NCBI GenBank assembly: GCA_964557855.1
Contig: CAZLBP010000009.1
Coordinates: 51,510-115,509 of the forward strand
Length of the DNA stretch: 64,000 bases
Direction of reading: 5' to 3'
From: JAJRZL01 sp964557855
GTDB taxonomy: Bacteria > Zixibacteria > MSB-5A5 > GN15 > FEB-12
The notes under the pieces are model-generated. The model searched no databases and had not been told where the DNA came from. It was given only the letters and a program-made list of their open reading frames with translations. The position numbers and the translations under genes were made by a program. Shown here in pieces: positions 54,243 through 63,191 of the stretch (positions are counted from its first letter, which is position 1; each line of letters starts with the position of its first letter).

Positions 54243-55334
54243 ATGATAGAACTACCATACCCCATTCAACGACGCAAAAGCCGAGCGGTCAAGATCGGTG
54301 ACGTCATTATTGGCGGCGGTTTTCCGATTGCTATACAATCGATGACCACCGCCGACACTCGCGATGTCGAAGCCACGATCAAACAGACTCAGCAGCTTTT
54401 TGACGTGGGCTGTGAAATCGTGCGCTTGTCTGTGCTCAACCATGCCGCCGCGGACAAGCTTGTAGAAATTCGCAAGCAAATCGACAAACCGCTGGTGGCA
54501 GATATTCACTTCCAGTACAAACTGGCGCTGAAGGCTATTAAGGCCGGTTTCGACAAGATCCGCATCAATCCCGGCAATATCGGCGCCGAGTGGAAAGTGC
54601 GTGAAGTAACCCAGGCCGCCAAAGATGCCGGCGTGCCTATTCGCATTGGTGTCAACTCCGGGTCACTGCCCAAAGATCTGCTCGACCAGTACGGTCATGA
54701 TGACCCGCGGGCATTCACCGAAGCCGCGCTTCGGGAAATCGCAATTCTTGAAGACATGAATTTCACGGACATTGTCGTGTCAGTCAAATCGACCAACACG
54801 GTCACTGCCTTCTGGGCTTATCATATGCTCGGCCGGAAGTGTGACTACCCTCTGCATGTCGGCATCACCGAGGCCGGGACGCTTGAAACCGGGTCGATCA
54901 AGTCCTCGGTGGGTATCGGGGCGATACTGATGACCGGCATCGGCGATACCATCCGTGTGTCCTTGTCGGCCGATCCGGTGCACGAAATCCGGGTGGCCAA
55001 ACAAATCCTGACCTCCTGCGCGCTCAAACAGGACGGTATCGAAGTTATCGCCTGTCCCACCTGCGGCCGGTGCCAGATTGATATGATTCCGCTGGCGGAG
55101 TCAATCGAGAAGAAGACCCGCCATATCAAGACGCCGCTCAAGGTGGCGGTGATGGGCTGCGCCGTCAATGGACCCGGAGAAGCTGCGGCGGCCGATGTCG
55201 GCATCGCCGGGGGCGACGGCCGAGGCATATTGATTAAGAAGGGGGAGATCGTCAAGCGTATGACCGAAGCCGAACTGGAGAAGACCCTGCTGGACGAAAT
55301 CGAGGCCATGACGGGTGAGAAGGTGGAGAGGTGA
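54243..55334 (+). CDS. ispG: (E)-4-hydroxy-3-methylbut-2-enyl-diphosphate synthase
   Basis: The 363-residue protein is the bacterial IspG (GcpE), which uses a 4Fe-4S cluster to turn MEcPP into HMBPP in the MEP isoprenoid pathway. The TIM-barrel part has IAIQSMTTADTRDVEAT near the start, and the cluster ligands are in ACPTCGRC and GCAVNGPGEA. A GAGAGG site lies just before the ATG. The rest of the pathway is not in the window, so it is probably transcribed alone or with the downstream genes, 130 bases away. Confidence 0.96.
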   Translation: MIELPYPIQRRKSRAVKIGDVIIGGGFPIAIQSMTTADTRDVEATIKQTQQLFDVGCEIVRLSVLNHAAADKLVEIRKQIDKPLVADIHFQYKLALKAIKAGFDKIRINPGNIGAEWKVREVTQAAKDAGVPIRIGVNSGSLPKDLLDQYGHDDPRAFTEAALREIAILEDMNFTDIVVSVKSTNTVTAFWAYHMLGRKCDYPLHVGITEAGTLETGSIKSSVGIGAILMTGIGDTIRVSLSADPVHEIRVAKQILTSCALKQDGIEVIACPTCGRCQIDMIPLAESIEKKTRHIKTPLKVAVMGCAVNGPGEAAAADVGIAGGDGRGILIKKGEIVKRMTEAELEKTLLDEIEAMTGEKVER

Positions 55335-55467
55335 GGTTTCGAAGCGGTATTTTGGCTTCTTGAGGCTTGCAGAATTCCAGATAATGGTTATATTATCGGA
55401 TTACGGTTTCCGGCGGGGCCGGGAACCGATAATTGTAAGAAGTGTTGGAAAGTTAGAGGATAATGAA

Positions 55468-55695
55468 ATGAAAGCTGGAATTCATCCCGAAGTATTTGAG
55501 ACGACCATAACCTGCGCCTGCGGCGCTCAGTTCCCGACCCGGTCGACCCGTAAGAAGATCAGTGTGGAGATCTGTTCCGCCTGCCACCCGTTTTTCACCG
55601 GGAAGCAGAAGCTGATCGATACGGCCGGACGGGTGGAGAGGTTCCGCCGGAAATACGAGAAGGTTGCCAAACAGACGTCCGAGAAGAAGAAATAG
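55468..55695 (+). CDS. rpmE: 50S ribosomal protein L31 (zinc-binding type)
   Basis: I start at MKAGIHPEVFETTITCACG (55468) after GAGGATAATGAA; an open frame from 55315 overlaps ispG and is rejected. The 75-residue protein is bL31 of the four-cysteine (zinc-ribbon) form: TCACG and EICSACHPFFTGK, with the usual HPFFTGK end motif. It starts the cluster rpmE-DUF1385-prfA-membrane protein-prmC. Confidence 0.95.
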   Translation: MKAGIHPEVFETTITCACGAQFPTRSTRKKISVEICSACHPFFTGKQKLIDTAGRVERFRRKYEKVAKQTSEKKK

Positions 55696-55810
55696 TTCCG
55701 GACAGACACACACAGAACCAGGGAGCGGTGCGTATAAATATCGGCGCCGCTTTTGTGTGCCGTGAAGAAAACTGAAAACCCGCTAGAGAGAACGAGGGTA
55801 ACTCCGAACC

Positions 55811-56785
55811 ATGCCAGACCTTAATATTGGCGGACAAGCAGTAATCGAAGGTGTCATGATGCGATCCAAAGACAAGATCGCAACGGCGGTGCGTAAGCCG
55901 GACGGCCGCATCTTCGTCAAGACCGACCCGTACATTTCTCTCACGAAAAGACACAAGATACTCGGGTTGCCCGTCATTCGAGGCGCCGTTTCCTTCGCAG
56001 AGATGCTCGTAATCGGCATCAAGACGCTCAATTTCTCCGCCGATGTAGCCATGAAAGAGCTTGAGAAAGAAGAGGCCAAGAAGAACGGTTCGAAGACCGA
56101 CAAGAAACCCAAATCAGAGAAATCGAACGGCTTGATGCTGGGACTTACGGCCGTCCTCGCCCTGGCACTGGGTATCTTCATCTTCTTCTTCCTGCCGCTG
56201 GCTATTTCTCACCTGATCGGCATCCAAAAGGAAGCGGTCGGTTTCAACCTGTTTGCGGGGATGGTGCGTTTGGCTATGTTTGTCACGTATGTCTGGGCGC
56301 TCTCCCTGTCGGGCGAGTTTCGCAGGATATTCCAGTACCACGGCGCCGAGCATAAATCGATCTATGCGTACGAAATGAACGAGGAACTGCTCCCCGATCG
56401 GGCGGCCGTCCATACTCGCTTTCACCCGCGTTGCGGGACTTCCTTCATTCTCATCGTGGCTCTCTTCGCCATAATGACTTACGCTGTTTCAGATACGCTC
56501 TATGCCGTTTGGACCGGCCACCCGCCGTCACTCCTCACGCGGTTTGCCATCCATTTCTCCTTGTTGCCGCTTATCGCCGGCGGCTCGTACGAACTGCTTA
56601 AGCTGTCCGGCAAGACGCGTGACAACGCGGTCACCAGGATCCTCATTCAACCCGGTCTCTGGCTCCAGCGGATTACCACCAAAGAACCTTCCGAAGACCA
56701 GCTTGAAGTAGCTATCGCGGCTCTCAAAGCCTCGCTGGGAATAGAACAGCCTGAAGTCTATTCCGAAAAAAGCACGGTCTCGTAG
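55811..56785 (+). CDS. DUF1385 membrane protein (YqhQ-like)
   Basis: The 324-residue protein matches the DUF1385 family: it opens with IGGQAVIEGVMMRS and contains RGAVSFAEMLVIGIK, FQYHGAEHKSI and FHPRCGTSFILIV, which are hallmark segments. Four or so transmembrane helices lie at about 115-245. Members are found between rpmE and prfA in many bacteria, as here, but no function is established. A weak hairpin with a short T-run (56815-56837) lies between it and prfA. Confidence 0.9.
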   Translation: MPDLNIGGQAVIEGVMMRSKDKIATAVRKPDGRIFVKTDPYISLTKRHKILGLPVIRGAVSFAEMLVIGIKTLNFSADVAMKELEKEEAKKNGSKTDKKPKSEKSNGLMLGLTAVLALALGIFIFFFLPLAISHLIGIQKEAVGFNLFAGMVRLAMFVTYVWALSLSGEFRRIFQYHGAEHKSIYAYEMNEELLPDRAAVHTRFHPRCGTSFILIVALFAIMTYAVSDTLYAVWTGHPPSLLTRFAIHFSLLPLIAGGSYELLKLSGKTRDNAVTRILIQPGLWLQRITTKEPSEDQLEVAIAALKASLGIEQPEVYSEKSTVS

Positions 56786-56868
56786 CTGCTCCCAATTGCA
56801 AAATCTTTTTCTTGCTCCCGCTCCGGGAGTGTTTTACTCTGTAAAATCATTGAATAACGGTAGATACC

Positions 56869-57954
56869 ATGTTGAAACTTGTAGACAAATTGGAAGCACG
56901 CCTGAAGGCGCTCGACGAACAGATGTCCGACCCGGCCATATTGTCGGATCAGAAGAAGATCATTGAGCTCAGCCGGGCACGTCGTCAGCTCGAATCAATC
57001 CTGGAAACAGGCCGACGATACCGTGAAGTGAAGAAAGGACTGGAAGAGGCCCGGGCGGTTATGAGAAGCGAGGAGGACGAAGACGTCAAGGCTCTGGCGC
57101 AGGAGGAACTGGAACAACGCGAAGCCGAAATGGAAAAGATCGAGCCGGAGTTCAAGCTCAAGCTTTTGCCTCGGGATCCAAACGATGACCGTCCCGCCGT
57201 GGTCGAAATCAGAGCCGGTACCGGCGGCGACGAAGCCGGCCTCTTTGCGGGCGACATCTTCCGCATGTACCAGCGCTTCGCCGACCTGCAAAACTGGAAG
57301 CTGGAAATCCTGAACTCTCATCCTAATGAGGTGGGCGGCTTCAAGGAAATCGTATTCTCACTTGCGGGTGACGAGGCCTACGGTATGATGAAATACGAAT
57401 CGGGCGTACACCGGGTGCAGCGCGTTCCGCAAACGGAAACGCAGGGACGCGTCCATACTTCGGCTGTCTCCGTGGCGGTACTGCCCGAGGCGGAAGATGT
57501 GGACATTGAAATCAAAGAAAACGAAATCAAGGTTGACGTCTACCGTTCTTCCGGCCCCGGCGGACAATCCGTCAACACAACCGACTCCGCCGTCCGTATC
57601 ACGCACCTGCCGACCGGCGTGGTAGTCACCTGTCAGGACGAGAAGTCGCAGATCAAGAACCGGGCCAAAGCTATGAAAGTTCTCCGGGCCCGGCTGTACG
57701 ACAAGAAGCTGGAAGAACAGCAAGCCAAAATCGACGCCGAGCGCCGTTCCATGGTCTCGACCGGCGACCGCTCCGCCAAAATACGCACGTACAATTACTC
57801 GCAGTCACGAGTCACCGACCATCGCATCAACCTGACTCTTTACAAACTGGATCAGATACTCAACGGTGACCTGGAGGATGTGATCGAAGCGCTCCGGCAA
57901 AACGACCGTGAGCGGCAGCTCAAAATCCAGGAGCAAGAGGGAGTTGCCGGATGA
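56869..57954 (+). CDS. prfA: Peptide chain release factor 1
   Basis: The 361-residue protein has the RF1 features: the tripeptide anticodon-like motif in RVPQTETQGRVHT (P-x-T, reading UAA/UAG) and the universal GGQ loop in SSGPGGQSVNTTDSAV at about residue 231. An N-terminal coiled coil (about 1-100) and domain 2/4 are intact. The last codons overlap the start of the next gene (ATGA). Confidence 0.96.
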   Translation: MLKLVDKLEARLKALDEQMSDPAILSDQKKIIELSRARRQLESILETGRRYREVKKGLEEARAVMRSEEDEDVKALAQEELEQREAEMEKIEPEFKLKLLPRDPNDDRPAVVEIRAGTGGDEAGLFAGDIFRMYQRFADLQNWKLEILNSHPNEVGGFKEIVFSLAGDEAYGMMKYESGVHRVQRVPQTETQGRVHTSAVSVAVLPEAEDVDIEIKENEIKVDVYRSSGPGGQSVNTTDSAVRITHLPTGVVVTCQDEKSQIKNRAKAMKVLRARLYDKKLEEQQAKIDAERRSMVSTGDRSAKIRTYNYSQSRVTDHRINLTLYKLDQILNGDLEDVIEALRQNDRERQLKIQEQEGVAG

Positions 57955-58916
57955 CGGCCCTGCGCTGGGTGCTCGCATTGATTCTGACTGTCGCCCTGCT
58001 GTATATTGCCCGCACCAATTCCCGCGGACAGCCCGAACATATCACGCAGACGGAGAACGGCTTCACGTTCGAAATGACCACCGTCCCCAAAGTGACGGAA
58101 CACACTACAGACACCATACATATCCATATTTCCGGTCCCTTCGAGCCCGGCCTGCGCGTCGTTTTCCGTTCCTCACGCATGAACCAGGATGCAAGTACGC
58201 CGTTGGTCAAGTATGGTTCGGCGCCGATGCTCGCTGCCGATTCGGCCCGCGGCCTCTTCTACACCGTCGTATCCGCGGGTAGCCGGGGTGGGAAGTTTTA
58301 CTACTACTTCGAGATTCGCGATAACACCGGAGGTTACCGAGCCGGGATGTTCGCCGAGGCGGGTGAACCATTCGTTCTCAAGTACATCGGTGAGGTGCCG
58401 GACGGGGTTTTGTACAGCCACATCTTCTTCATGTTTGCCACCGTCTTTGCGGTTGTTCTGGGAGCCCTGTACGGCGCCGGCTTCCTGCTGGGCCAAGGAA
58501 CATTCAAGTCGTTATCAAATTCTTTCACACTCGCCGCACTGTTCGCGTTTATCGGCGGCTATCCCCTGGGATTCATGATGAATTACTACGCGTTCGACGT
58601 CGTCTGGGAAGGTGTTCCGTTCGGTACCGACGCTACCGACAACAAGACCCAGCTTCTGTTCGTCTACCTGTTGTTCATGGCCCTGATCTGCCGGCGGTCG
58701 ATGGCCCGAAAGGTGTTGGGGAAGGATCTCTATTCACGCCGGGCCGTCGCCCGGTTCGGAATCATGGCTTTCTTTCTGCTCCTGGCCATCTACCTCATTC
58801 CCCATTCGATTCAATTCACTCCGGATCTCACCAGAGCGGTCTGCTACTCCTTCATCGGTTTGGTCGTTGTCCTGTACGGCGGCGCCTGGGCGGCGGCCTG
58901 GAGGAGAAAGAAGTGA
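57951..58916 (+). CDS. Uncharacterised membrane protein between prfA and prmC
   Basis: The 321-residue protein starts with ATGA overlapping prfA's stop. It has a signal-anchor-like helix (about 4-21) and a beta-rich periplasmic domain (about 30-145; VVFRSSRMNQDAS, KFYYYFEIRDNTGGYRAGMF). Five transmembrane helices follow (about 155-315; YSHIFFMFATVFAVVLGALY, LSNSFTLAALFAFIGGYPLG, TQLLFVYLLFMALICRR and two more). The short loop GYPLGFMMNYYAF is conserved-looking. No family name is recognised. Its end overlaps the start of prmC (GTGA). Insertion of a gene between prfA and prmC is unusual and suggests a lineage-specific envelope role. Confidence 0.8.
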   Translation: MTALRWVLALILTVALLYIARTNSRGQPEHITQTENGFTFEMTTVPKVTEHTTDTIHIHISGPFEPGLRVVFRSSRMNQDASTPLVKYGSAPMLAADSARGLFYTVVSAGSRGGKFYYYFEIRDNTGGYRAGMFAEAGEPFVLKYIGEVPDGVLYSHIFFMFATVFAVVLGALYGAGFLLGQGTFKSLSNSFTLAALFAFIGGYPLGFMMNYYAFDVVWEGVPFGTDATDNKTQLLFVYLLFMALICRRSMARKVLGKDLYSRRAVARFGIMAFFLLLAIYLIPHSIQFTPDLTRAVCYSFIGLVVVLYGGAWAAAWRRKK

Positions 58917-59812
58917 GCGATGCCGGTATGACGCAGGATGAAGCCCGCGTGAATCAGAAGCTCGTGCAGCTTCTCGCCAACTTCAGCGCCACGCTGGATA
59001 AGGTCGGTATCGACCAGAGCCTGTCCGAAGTTGAACTGATCTTCTGTCACGTACTGGGCGTCGACCGACTGACACTGTACTTGCACGGCGACAAGCTGAT
59101 TCAGGATACACACCTGGTAGCGATCGAGGAGATAATCGAAAACCGCCGGACTCGCTATCCCCTGCAGTATATCCTGGGAGAAAGTTGGTTCTACGGCCGA
59201 CGATTCGTCGTATCACCGGCTGTCATGGTCCCGACACCGGAGACCGAGCTTCTGTGCGAAACGGCGTTACGCATAGTCAGATCGCACGAGACCCCACATC
59301 CCCGGATAATCGACCTGGGTGTCGGTTCCGGAGTGATAGCCGTGACACTGGCCTGTGAAGTGGATAATTGCATGGTGACGGCACTGGACGTCTCTCCCGA
59401 AGCAATTGCAGTCGCCAGGCAAAACGCTCGGGCGCACGGCTGCCTCGGAAAAATCGAATTCCGCGAGTCTGAGTTCTTCTCCGCGATTGGCCCCGATGAA
59501 CGCTTTGACTTGATTTTGTCCAACCCGCCGTACATCCGTGAGAGTGACTACGAAAGTCTACCGCCCGAAGTGCTGGCGGATCCGCAAATCGCGCTCGTTT
59601 CCGGCCCGGAAGGTCTGGATGCAATCGAGATAATCATCCGCGAAGCGCCGCAATACCTGGCTCCGGGAGGACGGATCATGTTCGAGATCGGACCGAATCA
59701 GGTTGAGCCCATTGTCGCCGAAGTCGAATCCGATCGGCGCTACAGCGCCTATGATATCGTGAAGGATCTCAATGAGCGAGACCGCCTGGTCATCCTCTCG
59801 TGCCACAGTTAG
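58913..59812 (+). CDS. prmC: Release factor glutamine methyltransferase
   Basis: The 299-residue protein starts with GTG overlapping the stop of the preceding gene. PrmC methylates the Gln of the GGQ motif in RF1 and RF2. The N-terminal helical domain (about 1-95) is followed by the SAM fold: the SAM loop IDLGVGSGVIAVTLACE (about 122-138) and the catalytic NPPY in LILSNPPYIRESDYESLPPE (about 204-207). The length is normal. The association with prfA in one operon fits its role. Confidence 0.95.
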   Translation: MSDAGMTQDEARVNQKLVQLLANFSATLDKVGIDQSLSEVELIFCHVLGVDRLTLYLHGDKLIQDTHLVAIEEIIENRRTRYPLQYILGESWFYGRRFVVSPAVMVPTPETELLCETALRIVRSHETPHPRIIDLGVGSGVIAVTLACEVDNCMVTALDVSPEAIAVARQNARAHGCLGKIEFRESEFFSAIGPDERFDLILSNPPYIRESDYESLPPEVLADPQIALVSGPEGLDAIEIIIREAPQYLAPGGRIMFEIGPNQVEPIVAEVESDRRYSAYDIVKDLNERDRLVILSCHS

Positions 59813-59830
59813 AAAGCGGAGCCCGGAATA

Positions 59831-60871
59831 ATGTCGCAGCGCACCATAGAGACCACGGCAACTCCCATGCCCCTCCATAGATGGCTGTTCGTCTTGCTGC
59901 CCGGCGTTGTGGCGCTATTGATAGCCGCCGCCTGCTCCGATTCCACCGGTCCCGACGATGATCCGAATGATCGTGACCACGACGGCATAGTGAACGCCGC
60001 CGACAACTGCCCGTCCCACCCCAATCCTTTGCAGGAAGATTTCGACGCGGACAGTGTCGGTGACAGTTGCGACAACTGCTATGTGATTTTCAATCCCGAC
60101 CAATCGGACAGGGACACCGATGGGATCGGAGACACCTGTGACAACTGCCCCGACGATCCGGACAACAACTGTGTTAGATTCTACACGTATGAGGTCATTG
60201 ACTCCTTCCCCCATGATCCGCAGGCGTTCACTCAGGGCCTGGTGTACGACAACGGCGTGCTCTTTGAAGGAACCGGGTTGTACGGTCAGTCGACCCTGAG
60301 GAGGGTGAACCTGGAAACCGGCGCCGTACAACAGATCCGACCCCTGACCAATAACCTGTTCGGCGAGGGTATAACGACATATGGAGATAAGTTAATCCAA
60401 CTTACGTGGCAAGAGGATACGGCGTTCGTTTATGACAAAGCCAGCTTTGCGCCTCTCGACACGTTTACGTACACCACCCAGGGCTGGGGTATTACGTTCG
60501 ACGGCACTCGATTTGTAATGAGTGACGGAACTCCCACGCTCTACTTCCGCGATACGGCTACATTCGAAATCCTGGACACGGTCAGGGTGCGTGACTCGAT
60601 AACATCGGTCTATAATCTGAATGAACTGGAATACATCAACGGCGAAATCTGGGCCAATATCTGGCTGAGAAAAGTAATCGCCGTCGTTTCCCCCGAGACG
60701 GGAAGAGTAACGGCCTGGATTGACTTGCAGACTCTCCCCCCGGGCAATCCTTCCGCCAACGTCCTCAACGGCATAGCCTATGACGCCGTCAATGACCGCA
60801 TCTTCGTCACCGGTAAAAGATGGTCCTGGTTATACGAAATAGAGTTGGTTTTAACTGAGATTGAGCCGTAG
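59831..60871 (+). CDS. Lipoprotein with TSP3 repeats and glutaminyl cyclase domain
   Basis: The 346-residue protein has a lipoprotein signal ending in LIAAAC (Cys 35). Three TSP type 3 repeats follow (about 40-110; DRDHDGIVNAADNCP, DFDADSVGDSCDNC, DRDTDGIGDTCDNC). Residues about 115-345 match bacterial glutaminyl-peptide cyclotransferases: HDPQAFTQGLVYDNGVLFEG, FGEGITTYGDKLIQLTWQ, and WANIWLRKVIAVVSPETGRV, ending LNGIAYDA. Such enzymes form pyroglutamate at protein N-termini and usually are periplasmic and unlipidated, so a calcium-binding TSP3 stalk is unusual. Confidence 0.85.
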   Translation: MSQRTIETTATPMPLHRWLFVLLPGVVALLIAAACSDSTGPDDDPNDRDHDGIVNAADNCPSHPNPLQEDFDADSVGDSCDNCYVIFNPDQSDRDTDGIGDTCDNCPDDPDNNCVRFYTYEVIDSFPHDPQAFTQGLVYDNGVLFEGTGLYGQSTLRRVNLETGAVQQIRPLTNNLFGEGITTYGDKLIQLTWQEDTAFVYDKASFAPLDTFTYTTQGWGITFDGTRFVMSDGTPTLYFRDTATFEILDTVRVRDSITSVYNLNELEYINGEIWANIWLRKVIAVVSPETGRVTAWIDLQTLPPGNPSANVLNGIAYDAVNDRIFVTGKRWSWLYEIELVLTEIEP

Positions 60872-60921
60872 GTCGGAGCTACAGTTCTTCCGATATATGC
60901 TGATTTTTGGTCCGGGATCGC

Positions 60922-60937
60922 CCACCGCTTGCGGTGG
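60922..60937. repeat. Short palindrome CCACCGC-TT-GCGGTGG
   Basis: A perfect 7-bp inverted repeat with a two-base loop in the 160-base gap after the glutaminyl cyclase gene, probably a remnant of the chromosomal palindromic repeats. Confidence 0.6.
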
Positions 60938-61030
60938 CTTCCACACACCTTTGAACCGGCATTTGCCATTAAATCCGTGAATCACCGCCAGACCGAACTG
61001 ATCCCAGGGCAAGTCCTGGGTAACCGCAGC

Positions 61031-61507
61031 CTACTTCTCACTTAGCAACTTGAGCAGCCGACTCGTCGACCGCCCTTTCGTCAGTCGCACGCGGCGGACC
61101 TGCCCGCCATATGACTTGACGAAATCAGCCCCGACAATCTCGGATAGTTTATAATCAGCACCCTTGACCAATATGTCCGGTTTGATTTGCTTTATGAGCT
61201 TTTCGGGAGTGGACTCCCCGAACAGCACCACATAGTCGACCGCCCTCAGCGCCGTCAATACGGCGGCCCGATCCTGCTGTTTTTGCAGCGGGCGCGAGGG
61301 ACCCTTGATACGCCTCGTGGAAACATCGGTATTCAGCCCCACGATAAGAATGTCGCCGAACGATCTGGCTTTAGCCAGATAGTCTACATGACCCCGATGT
61401 AGTATATCAAAGATGCCATTGGTGAAGACGATCCGCTCGCCCCTCTTCCGGTGCCTGTCGGTGATTCCGGCTATTTCCGAACGCTTTATAAGAATCCCGT
61501 GCGACAT
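61031..61507 (-). CDS. rfaE2: D-glycero-beta-D-manno-heptose 1-phosphate adenylyltransferase
   Basis: The 158-residue protein is a nucleotidyltransferase of the cytidylyltransferase-like fold: FTNGIFDILHRGHVDYLAKA carries the HxGH motif, and VVLFGESTPEKLIKQIKPD follows. It adenylates heptose 1-phosphate to form ADP-heptose, a precursor of LPS inner core. In E. coli the kinase and adenylyltransferase are one protein (HldE), here they are separate, as in many other bacteria. The gene follows rfaE1 by 28 bases, so they form one operon. Confidence 0.94.
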   Translation of the reverse strand: MSHGILIKRSEIAGITDRHRKRGERIVFTNGIFDILHRGHVDYLAKARSFGDILIVGLNTDVSTRRIKGPSRPLQKQQDRAAVLTALRAVDYVVLFGESTPEKLIKQIKPDILVKGADYKLSEIVGADFVKSYGGQVRRVRLTKGRSTSRLLKLLSEK

Positions 61508-61535
61508 CGTACGAAAGCCACTGCCATGAAGAAGC

Positions 61536-62564
61536 TCACTGGCTGACAGTGGCTGCGGCGGTCAGGTTACCGTTCTTGAAGTTCCACTCCAGCTCCTTGC
61601 GGATCTGGGCGGAGGTAACGGTCGCGGTACCCACTTCTGCTATGGTTAACCCGGCCCCGGCATTGGCGATTATGGCCGCTTCCTGGAGATTCGCTCCGGC
61701 GTTGACTGCCGATACGAAGGTGGCGATGACCGTATCACCGGCTCCGGTGACGTCATAGACCTTGCGCGCGAAAGTAGGAATGTGCGTCGGTTCGGCGTCC
61801 GCTTCGAACAAGGACATGCCGTCCGCCCCGCGCGTGATAAGAATCGATTTCGCTTCCAGGCGCCTGATAAGCCCGTTACCGACGGCCAGCAAATCTTCCT
61901 CAGTATCAATCCGACGGCCGAATGCAAACCCGGCCTCATGATGGTTAGGAGTAATGACCGAAACCCGGCGGTAGTTGCGGAAACGCGACTCTTTCGGATC
62001 GACTGCCACGAAAATCCCTTTCTCGACACAGACGTCCATCACCTGCTCCAGCAGCGATGATGTAATGACGCCCTTCCCGTAATCCGAGACAATCACGGCC
62101 GTAATGGTATTCGCCACCGAGAGAAACCTGTTATAGACTTCTCTTTCCATCTCAGTTTGCAGATCGTGACGATCCTCGCGATCCGCTCGGACCACTTGCT
62201 GGTTATGAGCCATTATTCGTGTTTTGATCGTGGTCTGTCGAGAACCGTCATGGACCAGGTATTCATCGGAGATTTCTCTTAACCGTAACAGCTGCTTGAG
62301 CTTAATGGCTGCCTCATCTTCACCGACCGCTCCCAACAGGATCGCTTCATCCCCCAGTGCCCGTATGTTGGCCGCCACGTTAGCGGCGCCACCCAGCAAC
62401 AGCTTGCTGGAGCTTATTTCCACGACGGGAACGGGCGCCTCGGGGGAGATACGCTCCACCCGCCCGAAAAGGTATTCATCAAGCATGATGTCACCGAGAA
62501 TAAGAACTCGGCCGCGTCCCATGCCCTCGGTGATATCGCGTATTCGATCCGGTCTTAATGGCAC
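61536..62564 (-). CDS. rfaE1: D-glycero-beta-D-manno-heptose-7-phosphate kinase
   Basis: I prefer a GTG start at 62564 (VPLRPDRIRDITEG), which has AGGAG about 11 bases upstream; an ATG at 62627 has no site. The product has about 342 residues and is a PfkB/ribokinase-family sugar kinase: ILGDIMLDEYLFGRVERISP, then LLLGGAANVAANIRALG, and the ATP-site motif DVTGAGDTVIATF. It phosphorylates heptose 7-phosphate at C1 as the step before rfaE2. With it, the window has the last steps of ADP-heptose formation apart from GmhB and HldD. Confidence 0.93.
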   Translation of the reverse strand: MPLRPDRIRDITEGMGRGRVLILGDIMLDEYLFGRVERISPEAPVPVVEISSSKLLLGGAANVAANIRALGDEAILLGAVGEDEAAIKLKQLLRLREISDEYLVHDGSRQTTIKTRIMAHNQQVVRADREDRHDLQTEMEREVYNRFLSVANTITAVIVSDYGKGVITSSLLEQVMDVCVEKGIFVAVDPKESRFRNYRRVSVITPNHHEAGFAFGRRIDTEEDLLAVGNGLIRRLEAKSILITRGADGMSLFEADAEPTHIPTFARKVYDVTGAGDTVIATFVSAVNAGANLQEAAIIANAGAGLTIAEVGTATVTSAQIRKELEWNFKNGNLTAAATVSQ

Positions 62565-62697
62565 GAAAAGTGTTCTCCTGTTTGCGAAAGCATGCAGTCG
62601 CAGGACGCACACTTTCTTACTTTGCATTAACCGAAGAATATATTACATTCAACAATCCATAACAAGCGATTTGAACTACACCTCAAAGGAGAATAAT

Positions 62698-63030
62698 ATG
62701 CAGCAGGTTCCTCCACAACAGCAGATTAACGTACAACTGGATGAAGCCGCCGCCGAGGGGATTTACGCCAACCTGGCCATGATTATGCATTCGCCGACCG
62801 AAATAATCATCGACTTCGCACGCGTGATGCCCCGCTTGCCAAAAGCCAAGGTTTTGTCACGCATAATCATGACACCTATGCACGCCAAACTGCTGCACAA
62901 AGCGCTCACCGATAACATCAAGAAATTCGAACAACAATTCGGCGAAATCAAGATGCACGGCGCCCCGGATCAGATATCAAAACCAATCGGCTTCGAATCC
63001 GGCACCGGACGAACCGAGGAAGAGAAGTGA
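62698..63030 (+). CDS. DUF3467 family protein
   Basis: The 110-residue protein (MQQVPPQQQINVQLDEAA) starts after AAAGGAG. A longer open frame begins at 62224 but crosses the promoter region and is not the gene. It has the DUF3467 pattern: Q-I-N-V-x-L, then GIYANLAMIMHSPTEIIIDF, PRLPKAKVLSRIIMTPMHAK, and a helix ending FEQQFGEI. The family is small, widespread and of unknown role. It stands alone, transcribed divergently from rfaE1. Confidence 0.9.
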   Translation: MQQVPPQQQINVQLDEAAAEGIYANLAMIMHSPTEIIIDFARVMPRLPKAKVLSRIIMTPMHAKLLHKALTDNIKKFEQQFGEIKMHGAPDQISKPIGFESGTGRTEEEK

Positions 63031-63191
63031 TCATAAACACCAGGCGGTTGGAGGGTGCCCGCCCCGGGTGTACATCTCCGTTCCTCGTTTTCGACTCGGC
63101 CTGTTTTCAGTCACGCCGGCCATGTTTCTCGAAGTTGTGACACCTGCCTGAGATACTGATGAACTAGCCCGATTCACCACGAGGAACCAAG

